64,000 bases of DNA, taken from contig BQMY01000075.1 of the NCBI GenBank assembly GCA_022181065.1, positions 62,001-126,000 of the forward strand. The letters run 5' to 3'. The position numbers and the translations under genes are program-made. Positions 20,839 to 29,386 of this stretch are shown in pieces (positions within the stretch are counted from its first letter, which is position 1; every line of letters begins with the position of its first letter). This DNA is from Melioribacteraceae bacterium. Its GTDB lineage: Bacteria > Bacteroidota > Ignavibacteria > Ignavibacteriales > Melioribacteraceae. Below the pieces are notes generated by a model, which searched no databases, was not told the origin of the DNA, and worked only from the letters and a program-made list of their open reading frames with translations.

Positions 20839-20905
20839 ATTTGTATTAATGTAGAAAGATGTTTCAGGGCTTAAGAAGAAAATCATAAAACATAGAAGGT
20901 CTGCT

Positions 20906-23900
20906 ATGAAGAAAATTAAACTGTTTATTTTAACTTTGCTGATATCTGCGGGATTTTTGTCAGGTCAGACACCAACCCCCTCAAATGGGGCGGCGAACGT
21001 CTTGCAAACCACAGCCAGTATAAGCTGGACAGCATTTGACGATGGGAACGGAGATGGTCCGTATAACGTTGAATTCGACGATGATGCCGGTTTCGGTTCG
21101 GTTGACGCGTCTGCCAGCGGTACAGCATTACTCTCTCTTGCGCTTCCCGCTTTGACATATGGTCAAACTTATCACTGGAGAGTTGCGGATGCCGATACCA
21201 ATGGTTCGGGTGCTCAAGGTCCGTGGCATACATTTTCATTCACAGTTGTTACTCAGTTGGTTCCGGGTGCTATTACAACTCCAACGGGAACCCCTTATAA
21301 TCATAGCTTGACACCAACAATTACCTGGAATGCCGCTTCCGACGGTATTGCTCCTTACAGCTATACCGCAAACATTTATTCCAACGCCGGACTCACTTCA
21401 CTTGTGCATTCATCTGGTGCTCAGGCAGGCACCTCTTATAATGTACCTGCGGCGGTTCTGGCAAACAACACAATTTATTATGTTAGAATTTCTGTTACGG
21501 ATCAATCAACCCAGAGTGGAAACTCTGGTTCAGAGGCTTTTGTGACGTTGTTGGCAACACCAACACTTGTAAGTCCGATCGGCGGAGTTGAAACTGCAAC
21601 TACATCTCCTCTATTAGATTGGTCAATGGTAGGTAACACCTCAAATGTTGAATATGAAGTTTTTGTCTCTTCGGATGGTGGTTCGAATTATACCTCACTT
21701 GCCAGTGGGTTAAGCTCTACTTCTTACAATTCAAATCTTGAATCGAGTACGGAGTATACCTGGTATGTAACTGCTTCTGTTACTTCGGGTTCGAATACAG
21801 CGAAAGACGCTTCACCCGATGCCTTTAAAACTCCACTAGGTTTGATCACACCATATAATGGGCTTACCGGTGTATCAGTTGAACCTATCCTTAAATGGGA
21901 AAACGCAAATTATGACGCGGGTGGATATACTGTCAAGATTTCAAGAGATGGAGCAAATCAAGCGGCATTTGACGCTAATGTTTATGCTACACAAACAACC
22001 GCTCAGGATGATACATCATTCAAGTTTATCGAAACTCATTCCAGTAATAATATACCGCTGGTCAATGATACATTATTCTATTGGCAGGTAATTGCAAATG
22101 ATGGTGTTGATGATCATTATTCCGAAATTTATCACTTCACTACGGTTGATGATGTGCCAACAACATTAAGCTGGCCTGCCGACAGCGCAACCGTTTATAC
22201 AGATACTACATCTCTATTCTGGTCAATTAATCAACCTGTGGGAACAATGCAGTTTGTTGTGCAGGTAAAAGCCCAATCCGGTGAACCAACTCCGGTTGAG
22301 TGGGTTACAGCTGAATTTGTGGATACAACAACTAACACCAACACTAATTTTGATTTAATCGGTGGTGACAGTTACTGGTGGAGAGTTGTGGTTCTTAATC
22401 AAGATGATCTGGTTATTGATTATTCCGATGCCTGGTATTTCCAGACAGACGGTGGTGCGATAGTGCCTAATCCGTCATGGCCTTCCGGCGGATATGATGT
22501 TTATACCAATCAACCTACTTTTTACTGGTATCTTAATTCACCGGGAACAGATTTATCTTATAAAATGAGATACTCAACTGACAGTACTTTTGCGACATAC
22601 ACAGAAAGTGATACAGTAACCGCAATGTACTGGGAAGTACCTTCAGATTTAGCCGCCGGAACAGTTTATTACTGGCAGGTGAAATCTTATTACTTACTTG
22701 GAACAGCGGATGAGGATTCTTCTGACTGGAGTGCCAAGGCTAATTTCAGAACTCGTGGTTCGGGAACGCTCGTTGTGCCTGTACCTTCATATCCGGCTGA
22801 CAGTGTGATTGTCTATACAAGTTCACCAACTCTTTACTGGTACCTCAATGATTGGGGTGATGGTCTGGTTTACGACATAGACTACGCAACATCACTTGCC
22901 GGTCTTGGTGGGGCGCTTGAAGTTGATGATGCAGATTCACTTTATCACACAATAAGCGGACTTAACGCCGGACAAATTTACTACTGGAGAGTCCGTTCAG
23001 ATAATGGAATTAGTACAAGCGCATGGTCTGATACAGCTTATTTTGTAGTTGATGCCGGTTTACAACCCGGAGATCCAGTTGCTTCATGGCCTGTTGGAAA
23101 TCCAACTTTATACACCAGTCAACCTACGCTCAACTGGTACATGGACGGTTCAACAACCGGTTTATCATATTTTACTGTAAGATGGAAAGTCGATAATCCT
23201 TCTGCAAACTGGAATATCGATTATTCCGGTGAAATGGATGTGAACACAGATACAACATATTACACCATGGCTTCCGCTCTGCAGTATGGGAAAACCTATC
23301 ATTGGGCTGTCGCGGCATATGATGGAAGCAGTTACGGTCCATGGTCAGCGGATACTTTCACGATCGTTGGCGGTGCCAGCGCCGGAGCGCCTGTATCCAG
23401 TTATCCAATCGGCGGAGAAAGCGTCTGGTCAGAAGACGTAACATTATTATGGTACATGAATGCCAGTTCTACGGGTATTCAAGGTTATCAGGTTGTGTAC
23501 AGCCAGTCCGATGTATTTGCTAATCCTGTTACTGTGACCGTTGGTCCTTCAGGACAAACTACTCAGTCGCTTGCGCTAACTGATCTTGTTCCGGGCGCAA
23601 TTTACTTCTGGAGAGTAAGAGCATGGTACGGCGGATCAACTTATACAGGATGGTCAAATCCTGAATCATTTATGATCATGCCGGGTGCGGGTCCAAATCA
23701 ACCTATCGTTGGTGGCCCGACAAATAATGTTCTGATTGGTACAAACTCACCTATGATTTCATGGGTAGTTGCCGGACAGACAAGTGGAATTACTTACGAG
23801 TTGGTTCTGTCAGAAGACCCGACGTTCACAAACGCGACTGTTATTGAAAACCTGACATCAAAGCGTGCTTCAATACCTGATCTTAACAAAGGTAGCCAGT

Positions 23901-24295
23901 ATTTCTGGAAAGTCAGGTCAAAAGATTCTGATGGTAATTATTCATATTACTCCGGTAAGGGTAATTTCAGAATCGCCAGCGTAACCGATGTTAAACCTGA
24001 AGTTACTGTAATCCCTGATGAATATTCTTTATCCCAGAACTATCCTAACCCGTTCAACCCGAGCACAAATATTAAATACGCGCTTCCGGTTGAAGGTATG
24101 GTAAGCGTTAAGGTTTACAACATGCTTGGTCAGGAAGTTAAAACACTTGTTAATGAAGTTAAAAACGCCGGTACTTACAATCTGAACTGGAATGGAACTG
24201 ATAACTTCGGCAGTTCAATTGCCAGTGGTGTTTACATTGTAAGAATTCAGGCAAACGATTTCGTAATGTCACGCAAAATGGTATTACTGAAATAA
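20906..24295 (+). CDS. Large secreted repeat protein with T9SS sorting domain
   Basis: An 1129-residue secreted protein with a signal peptide (MKKIKLFILTLLISAGFLSG), then fibronectin-III-like beta-sandwich repeats. The first part has less regular repeats. From about residue 430 there are six tandem units of about 102 residues, each opening like VYTSSPTLYWYLN and closing with a YYWRV segment. The end is a type IX sorting domain (NYPNPFNPSTNIKYALP, ending SRKMVLLK). It is expected to be exported by the T9SS and anchored or released at the surface. No enzyme domain is seen, so an adhesive or structural surface fibre is plausible. Confidence 0.88.
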   Translation: MKKIKLFILTLLISAGFLSGQTPTPSNGAANVLQTTASISWTAFDDGNGDGPYNVEFDDDAGFGSVDASASGTALLSLALPALTYGQTYHWRVADADTNGSGAQGPWHTFSFTVVTQLVPGAITTPTGTPYNHSLTPTITWNAASDGIAPYSYTANIYSNAGLTSLVHSSGAQAGTSYNVPAAVLANNTIYYVRISVTDQSTQSGNSGSEAFVTLLATPTLVSPIGGVETATTSPLLDWSMVGNTSNVEYEVFVSSDGGSNYTSLASGLSSTSYNSNLESSTEYTWYVTASVTSGSNTAKDASPDAFKTPLGLITPYNGLTGVSVEPILKWENANYDAGGYTVKISRDGANQAAFDANVYATQTTAQDDTSFKFIETHSSNNIPLVNDTLFYWQVIANDGVDDHYSEIYHFTTVDDVPTTLSWPADSATVYTDTTSLFWSINQPVGTMQFVVQVKAQSGEPTPVEWVTAEFVDTTTNTNTNFDLIGGDSYWWRVVVLNQDDLVIDYSDAWYFQTDGGAIVPNPSWPSGGYDVYTNQPTFYWYLNSPGTDLSYKMRYSTDSTFATYTESDTVTAMYWEVPSDLAAGTVYYWQVKSYYLLGTADEDSSDWSAKANFRTRGSGTLVVPVPSYPADSVIVYTSSPTLYWYLNDWGDGLVYDIDYATSLAGLGGALEVDDADSLYHTISGLNAGQIYYWRVRSDNGISTSAWSDTAYFVVDAGLQPGDPVASWPVGNPTLYTSQPTLNWYMDGSTTGLSYFTVRWKVDNPSANWNIDYSGEMDVNTDTTYYTMASALQYGKTYHWAVAAYDGSSYGPWSADTFTIVGGASAGAPVSSYPIGGESVWSEDVTLLWYMNASSTGIQGYQVVYSQSDVFANPVTVTVGPSGQTTQSLALTDLVPGAIYFWRVRAWYGGSTYTGWSNPESFMIMPGAGPNQPIVGGPTNNVLIGTNSPMISWVVAGQTSGITYELVLSEDPTFTNATVIENLTSKRASIPDLNKGSQYFWKVRSKDSDGNYSYYSGKGNFRIASVTDVKPEVTVIPDEYSLSQNYPNPFNPSTNIKYALPVEGMVSVKVYNMLGQEVKTLVNEVKNAGTYNLNWNGTDNFGSSIASGVYIVRIQANDFVMSRKMVLLK

Positions 24296-24319
24296 TCAAT
24301 TTTATCACTCTTTTTTCAG

Positions 24320-24350
24320 ATGCCTCGCTTTTGCGGGGCATTTTTATTTT
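24320..24350 (+). terminator. Rho-independent terminator
   Basis: ATGCCTCGC / GCGGGGCAT (9 bp with one G-T pair), TTTT loop, followed by TTTTATTTT. It lies 24 bases after the stop of the T9SS repeat protein. Confidence 0.9.
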
Positions 24351-24411
24351 AAAGAGTGCTATTTGAAGTGCAATATGTATAAGTTTGTATTCAGACTTCA
24401 GGAGGTAAAAT

Positions 24412-24861
24412 TTGAGTAAATCTGAAATGGCTGTATCACTGATGAAAGAAGGTTCAAGCTGTTCGCAGGCAGTACTTACTGTATTTGCGGATGAGTTGGG
24501 TCTGAAAAAAACTGACGCTCATAAAATAATGACTGCGTTTGGCGGGGGATTTGGAAGGAAACAACTGGTTTGTGGCGCGTTGAGTGGTGGTGTGGCGGCT
24601 TTAAATATGCGATATGGTAGTGAAGAGGGTTCTGACGCAGATGGAAAAACACTCGCCTATGACAAAGTGAATTTATTTTTGTCCACGATGGAAACGAAAT
24701 GGGGTAAGACAGATTGCAGAAGTCTCCTGGGTTACGATTTTTCGGACAAAGATGCGGCACAAAAAGCGAAAGATGAAAATCTAAGCGCTAAAGTTTGCCA
24801 TAATTTGGTCAAGGATGTGGTTCAATATATTGAATCGGATTTTATAAGTGAAAATAACTGA
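24412..24861 (+). CDS. C_GCAxxG_C_C family protein
   Basis: A 149-residue protein with the conserved Cys pattern of the C_GCAxxG_C_C family: GSSCSQAV, VCGALSGG, DCRSLLG and KVCHNLV. Members are small redox- or metal-associated proteins of unsettled function. The start is a TTG at 24412; an AGGAGG at 24400-24405 six bases earlier makes it convincing. It sits alone between a terminator and a decayed kinase remnant. Confidence 0.88.
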   Translation: MSKSEMAVSLMKEGSSCSQAVLTVFADELGLKKTDAHKIMTAFGGGFGRKQLVCGALSGGVAALNMRYGSEEGSDADGKTLAYDKVNLFLSTMETKWGKTDCRSLLGYDFSDKDAAQKAKDENLSAKVCHNLVKDVVQYIESDFISENN

Positions 24862-25085
24862 AACATGTAATTTCCAGTACCTTTGTGAAAAGCACCTTGA
24901 ACTGCGTGCCTTCATTTTTTTCAGATTCGAATAAAATTTCAGCACCTATAATTGCGGCGTATTTTCCACAAGCGCGAGCCCGAGACCGTTACCCGTGAAT
25001 TTTCTTGTGTATCCTTCATGCGCGTGAGTAAAAGGATGGTGCATTTACTTACCAAAAGCTTCCTTCAAATCACTGCTGATATTGT
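24862..25085 (-). pseudogene. Remnant of a histidine kinase C-terminus
   Basis: Read on the minus strand, this gap contains the end of a HATPase domain: HEGYTRKFTGNGLGLALVE, then KYAAIIGAEILFESEKNEGT and QFKVLF. The two halves are in different frames because one A is missing in an A run (GAAAAT where GAAAAAT would keep the frame), near 24955. A TAA also interrupts the segment just before the MHHPFTHAHEG part (about 25050). No HisKA or sensor part survives and I find no start. This is the decayed 3' end of a sensor kinase. Confidence 0.8.
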
Positions 25086-25260
25086 CTTCAGATTTATCAG
25101 TTAGGCACTAACATAAAAATAATATAATAAATTAAATTCCAAATAAATTCAGACGTGCTTGTTAACTGAAAATTAAGTTTGGGGAGTATAACCTTTTATG
25201 TTGCGTAAATTCCTAAAAGTTATAATATTTCATTGAGAATTTATTTTATAAGAGGAGAAG

Positions 25261-25413
25261 ATGATTCCCGAAGGATTTGACAACGAGTATGATGACCTGA
25301 ATGATGATTTTGAGGAACAGGTCGAAAAGATATTCGATCAATATGATGATGATGAGCTTGAAGATGAATGGGACGAGTTTGACGAAGAAGAATTCCCGGA
25401 TGAGGAAGATTAA
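25261..25413 (+). CDS. Very acidic 50-residue protein, unknown function
   Basis: ATG at 25261 to TAA at 25413 encodes 50 residues, about half Asp or Glu, with only one Lys and no Arg (starts MIPEGFDNEYDD, ends EEFPDEED). AGAGGAG lies just upstream at a good distance, which is the main reason to believe it is translated. No known domain is recognised. The negative charge could suit a DNA mimic, a protein-binding tail or metal binding, but none of these is shown. It stands alone, with the kinase remnant upstream and a convergent gene downstream. Confidence 0.65.
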   Translation: MIPEGFDNEYDDLNDDFEEQVEKIFDQYDDDELEDEWDEFDEEEFPDEED

Positions 25414-25445
25414 CTGAAAATTTATTAGAATTGATTATTTTGATG

Positions 25446-25477
25446 TATAAAAAGGAACCCGATTATTTTCGGGCTCC
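25446..25477 (-). terminator. Terminator of the UPF0316-like gene
   Basis: On the minus strand GGAGCCCGA (25477-25469) pairs with TCGGGTTCC (25462-25454), one mismatch, followed by TTTTT. The left arm is also the last codons and part of the stop region of the gene ending at 25463, so the terminator overlaps the coding end. Confidence 0.8.
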
Positions 25478-25981
25478 ATGAATAAATCCTCTGTAAGGAC
25501 GTGAATGCTGCACCGTAATAAATGCATCCTGATCGATTGAATTGATCAGCTTAATTACGTTTTTTGCGTCGCGTCTTCTCAAGATCATAAGAATAATATT
25601 TACACCGCCAAATTTACCCTCGGCAGGAAGCATAGTTACTCCGTATTTCGATTCCCGTAAAGTTTCAGCTATTTGAACCGACAGCTTTTTTGAAATTACG
25701 TTCAGCTGCACATAACCGAGAGCAACTTTCTCTTCGAGTGTGATACCGAGCAGATTACCTATACCAAATCCTGCAGCGTATCCAAGAAGATTTAGCGTAT
25801 CGTCCATATTCTGGACAATATATCGCATCGCGAAGATCCAGATAAGTACTTCAAAAAATCCAACTGTTGCCGCAGGATATTTTTTACCCTGAACTACGAG
25901 GATTGTGCGGAATGTGCCCAAAGAAACGTCTGCGATTCGCATTCCCATTATTACAAGGGCACCCAATATAACGTCGATCAT
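25463..25981 (-). CDS. UPF0316 / DUF2179 family membrane protein
   Basis: A 172-residue protein with three hydrophobic segments in the first 95 residues (MIDVILGALVIMGMRIADVS; FFEVLIWIFAMRYI; AAGFGIGNLLG) and a C-terminal cytoplasmic DUF2179 domain (about 105-170). The pattern RIADVSLGTFRTILVVQGKK is typical of the YebE-like UPF0316 family, inner-membrane proteins of unknown function. It is divergent from pcm with 77 bases between them. Confidence 0.88.
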   Translation of the reverse strand: MIDVILGALVIMGMRIADVSLGTFRTILVVQGKKYPAATVGFFEVLIWIFAMRYIVQNMDDTLNLLGYAAGFGIGNLLGITLEEKVALGYVQLNVISKKLSVQIAETLRESKYGVTMLPAEGKFGGVNIILMILRRRDAKNVIKLINSIDQDAFITVQHSRPYRGFIHGARK

Positions 25982-26058
25982 TTTACCTTAATAATTTGTT
26001 TATCATACCAAAAATTAATAAAATAAATCTTATAATTGGAAGGTAAAATTATCAGGAA

Positions 26059-26700
26059 ATGATGTACAATCAAAAAAAGAATAATCTCGCCAATGAGCTC
26101 GCACTTAAAGGTATAAAAAATGAAAGACTCATTGATGTATTCAGAAATTTGGATCGACATCTTTTCGTTCCTGAGTATAACAGAGAGGATGCCTATGTCG
26201 ATCAGGCGCTTTCTATAGGTGAAGGACAAACGATTTCACAGCCATATACTGTCGCCGTGATGACTGAGTTGCTTGAAGTTTCCACGGGGGATAAAGTCCT
26301 CGAGATAGGAACAGGTTCAGGGTATCAGGCTGCTATTCTCGCGCGATTGGGTTGTGACGTTTTTTCCATTGAGAGAATAAAAAGTTTACGCGATAAGGCT
26401 GGAGAGGTTTTCAATCTTTTGAATTTGGAGATAAGACAATTTATGGGGGATGGTTCACTCGGTTTACCGGAGGAAGCGCCGTTTGACAGAATTATCGTAA
26501 CAGCAGGAACTCCATCTATACCCGAAACGCTGAAGAAGCAGCTGAAAAATAATGGGAAAATTGTTGCGCCCGTGGGCACTCTGGATCGACAGGCGCTCGT
26601 TCAGTTCACGAAGGTTAGTGATACCAGATTTGAAGTGAAAGAATTACCCGGTTTTGTTTTTGTACCACTTATCGGAAAAGAGGCGTGGAAAGAAAAGTAA
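26059..26700 (+). CDS. pcm: Protein-L-isoaspartate O-methyltransferase
   Basis: A 213-residue SAM-dependent methyltransferase that methylates isoaspartyl residues so that damaged proteins can be repaired. Visible family features are GEGQTISQPY before the SAM site, motif I VLEIGTGSGYQ, and DRIIVTAGTPSIPE. Length is normal. The end overlaps the start of miaA by 16 bases. Confidence 0.95.
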   Translation: MMYNQKKNNLANELALKGIKNERLIDVFRNLDRHLFVPEYNREDAYVDQALSIGEGQTISQPYTVAVMTELLEVSTGDKVLEIGTGSGYQAAILARLGCDVFSIERIKSLRDKAGEVFNLLNLEIRQFMGDGSLGLPEEAPFDRIIVTAGTPSIPETLKKQLKNNGKIVAPVGTLDRQALVQFTKVSDTRFEVKELPGFVFVPLIGKEAWKEK

Positions 26701-27614
26701 TTATTATTTGTGGTCCAACAGCAAGCGGAAAAACCGCCATTTCACTAAATCTTGCGAAAAAGCTGGAAACAGAGATCATTTCCGCGGATAGTCGCCAGTT
26801 ATACAAACATCTTGATATCGGAACCGCAAAGCCCGATAAAGGTGAGCTGGAAGAGGTAAAACACCACCTGATTAATAATCTGATGCCGGAAGAAGATTAT
26901 TCCGCGAGTAAGTTTGAGAAGGATGCCGAAAGGATAATCGACTCCCTGCACAGAGCAGGTAAAATCCCCGTGGTTGTTGGTGGTACAGGTCTCTATATTG
27001 AAGCGCTGATGCGAGGACTAATTGACGCACCGGGCGAAGATGAAGAATACAGAGAACTTATCAAATCGTATCGGGAGTTGTACGGGAATGAATATGTTTA
27101 TAATATGCTTGCAAAATCTGATCCGGTGAGTGCGGCTAAAATGCTGCCTCAAAACTGGAAACGTGTCATGCGTGCCCTTGAAGTCTTCTACGTAACCGGA
27201 GAACCAATCTGGAAACATCACGAAAAGGAGATCGCGGAGAAGAGATACCGGTTTTTTATGTACGCCCCACAATGGGAGCGGAGTAAACTTTACAAAATTA
27301 TTGAGACTCGGGTTGATCAAATGATCAATGACGGACTTGTAGAAGAGGTGAAATCGGTGTTGGATAAGGGGTACAGTTCCGGGTTAAATTCTCTCAATAC
27401 CGTTGGATATAAAGAAATTATTATGTACCTCAATAATGAAATATCACTCGAACGAGCCATTGAGCTAATCAAAAGAAATACCCGCCGTTACGCGAAGAGG
27501 CAGATCACATGGTTCAAGCGTTATGAAAATCTGCAATGGAAAAACATCAATTCCGCGGAAGATGTAAAAAAAATAGCGGGTGAAATAAAACTCGATATCC
27601 TTAATAGTTTGTAG
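26685..27614 (+). CDS. miaA: tRNA dimethylallyltransferase
   Basis: A 309-residue enzyme that transfers a dimethylallyl group to N6 of A37 in tRNAs reading UNN codons. It has the P-loop GPTASGKT and the family signature ISADSRQLYKHLDIGTAKP, plus GGTGLYIEAL. The start is a GTG at 26685 inside the end of pcm; the P-loop begins at residue 10, so no later start is possible. Confidence 0.96.
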   Translation: MERKVIIICGPTASGKTAISLNLAKKLETEIISADSRQLYKHLDIGTAKPDKGELEEVKHHLINNLMPEEDYSASKFEKDAERIIDSLHRAGKIPVVVGGTGLYIEALMRGLIDAPGEDEEYRELIKSYRELYGNEYVYNMLAKSDPVSAAKMLPQNWKRVMRALEVFYVTGEPIWKHHEKEIAEKRYRFFMYAPQWERSKLYKIIETRVDQMINDGLVEEVKSVLDKGYSSGLNSLNTVGYKEIIMYLNNEISLERAIELIKRNTRRYAKRQITWFKRYENLQWKNINSAEDVKKIAGEIKLDILNSL

Positions 27615-27671
27615 TTAACCGCTCCATTCGATATATTATAATCACTATTCCAAATTGAAAACAGGTGATAA

Positions 27672-29039
27672 ATGAGAGAAAAAATAAGGATCGCGTCAGG
27701 ACAAGGGTTCTGGGGTGACCTGATTGATGCCCCATACCAGCAGGTAACAGCGGGTAATATAGATTATCTCGTTATGGATTATTTGGCTGAAGTAACGATG
27801 TCCATTTTGCAGAAACAAAAAAACAAAAATTCCAACCTCGGCTACGCAAAAGATATACCACCGCTGATGCACAGAATTCTACCCGTCTGTAAAGAGAAAA
27901 ATATCAAAGTAATTACTAATGGTGGTGGTGTAAGTCCGTTAGCATGCGCTGAGGCAGTTATGGAAATTGCGAGAGACCTCAATTTGGAAGACCTGAAAAT
28001 CGCGGTCGTTTCGGGGGATAATATCCTTACCCGACTCGATGAAATATTTGATTCAGGTTGTGATCTTAACAATATGGAAACAGGTGAGCCACTTCAGCCG
28101 CTCAAGGATAAAGTTTTAAGCGCGAATGTTTATTTTGGTGCAAAACCAATTGTTGACGCACTTGCTGCCGGCGCTGATATTGTCATCACGGGTAGAACTA
28201 CTGATACCGGGTTAACCCTCGCTCCGATGATCCATGAGTTTGGATGGAGTATGGAAGATAATGACCTCACGTCGGCGGGAACTGTTGCAGGACATATACT
28301 CGAATGCGGCGGACAGGCATCGGGTGGCAACCTGCTCGCTAACTGGGAAGATGTTGATAATCTCGCTGAAATAGGATTCCCGATCGTTGAGGCTTCCCCC
28401 GACGGTACTTTTGTTGTTACTAAACATGAGAAGCTCGGAGGAAAAGTGAGTTACGAAACTGTCGCGGAACAGCTTGTGTATGAAATTGGTAACCCCAAAG
28501 ATTACATAACTCCCGATTGTATCGCGGATTTTACATCAATCCAGCTTGAAGATGAGGGAAATAATCGTGTGAAGGTTCACGGTATTACAGGATTTGAAAA
28601 GACAGAATTCTACAAGGTTTCGTGTTCATTTGAGGATGGTTATTCGGCAGTTGGTTCACTTACATATTCCTGGCCGGACGCGCTTAAAAAAGCAAAAGCT
28701 GCTGATAAAATTTTGCGGAAAAGAATGGAAAACCTCGGGCTGCGGTTTGATGAGATAAATACGGAATATGTTGGTTATAATTCATGCCACGGTCCGCTTT
28801 CCAAACAAATTCCGGAAGATGATCTAAATGAGGTAATGCTGAGAATTGCTGTTCGGGGTCAGAACTATAAAGACATCGACAGATTTGGAAAAGAGTTAGC
28901 TCCGCTTATACTTACAGGTCCGCCAAGTGTTACCGGCTTTGCGGGTGGAAGACCGCGTCCGAGTGATGTCGTCGCATATTGGCCGGCACTGATACCTAAA
29001 AAATTAGTTGAACCTGAACTGAAAATATTGGAGCTTTAG
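27672..29039 (+). CDS. AtuA-like (DUF1446) protein
   Basis: A 455-residue acyclic-terpene-utilisation AtuA family (DUF1446) protein. Typical motifs are GQGFWGDLIDAPYQ near the N-terminus, NGGGVSPLACAEA, VITGRTTDTGL, GHILECGGQASGGN and GGRPRPSDV near the end. The family occurs in terpene and branched-acid catabolism, but the reaction has not been settled. It forms a pair with the small AtuA-related gene three bases downstream. Confidence 0.88.
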   Translation: MREKIRIASGQGFWGDLIDAPYQQVTAGNIDYLVMDYLAEVTMSILQKQKNKNSNLGYAKDIPPLMHRILPVCKEKNIKVITNGGGVSPLACAEAVMEIARDLNLEDLKIAVVSGDNILTRLDEIFDSGCDLNNMETGEPLQPLKDKVLSANVYFGAKPIVDALAAGADIVITGRTTDTGLTLAPMIHEFGWSMEDNDLTSAGTVAGHILECGGQASGGNLLANWEDVDNLAEIGFPIVEASPDGTFVVTKHEKLGGKVSYETVAEQLVYEIGNPKDYITPDCIADFTSIQLEDEGNNRVKVHGITGFEKTEFYKVSCSFEDGYSAVGSLTYSWPDALKKAKAADKILRKRMENLGLRFDEINTEYVGYNSCHGPLSKQIPEDDLNEVMLRIAVRGQNYKDIDRFGKELAPLILTGPPSVTGFAGGRPRPSDVVAYWPALIPKKLVEPELKILEL

Positions 29040-29042
29040 CAG

Positions 29043-29360
29043 ATGAAAATTTTACTTAAAGATATAGCGCACGGCAGAAGCGGTGATAAAGGTGATGCCG
29101 CGAATATCGGCTTGATAGCTTACGACGATAAAAGTTTTGAGATAATCAGCAAATATGTAACTACTGAAAGAGTAAAGAAACACTTTGAAGGTATCTGTAA
29201 AGGTGATGTGGAAAGATACGAACTCCCGAATATCAGGGCGTTGAATTTTCTCCTTCACAATACTCTCGGCGGGGGTGGTACAGTATCCCTGAAACATGAC
29301 GCACAGGGTAAAACATTAGCCGCGGCGCTTCTCAGAATGGAATTAAATACTGAAGAATAA
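29043..29360 (+). CDS. Small AtuA-related protein
   Basis: A 105-residue protein matching the C-terminal AtuA-like domain, fused to the main domain in some species (IAHGRSGDKGDAANIGLIAY; ALNFLLHNTLGGGGT). Here it is a separate gene following the large subunit after three bases, so the two probably act as one complex or enzyme. Confidence 0.85.
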   Translation: MKILLKDIAHGRSGDKGDAANIGLIAYDDKSFEIISKYVTTERVKKHFEGICKGDVERYELPNIRALNFLLHNTLGGGGTVSLKHDAQGKTLAAALLRMELNTEE

Positions 29361-29386
29361 TATATACTGTTTTTACGGAGGATTTT

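Noticed and set aside
20632-20905. Cyclic di-GMP or other riboswitch before the T9SS repeat protein
   Set aside because: Only two separate hairpins are visible and no recognised aptamer core.
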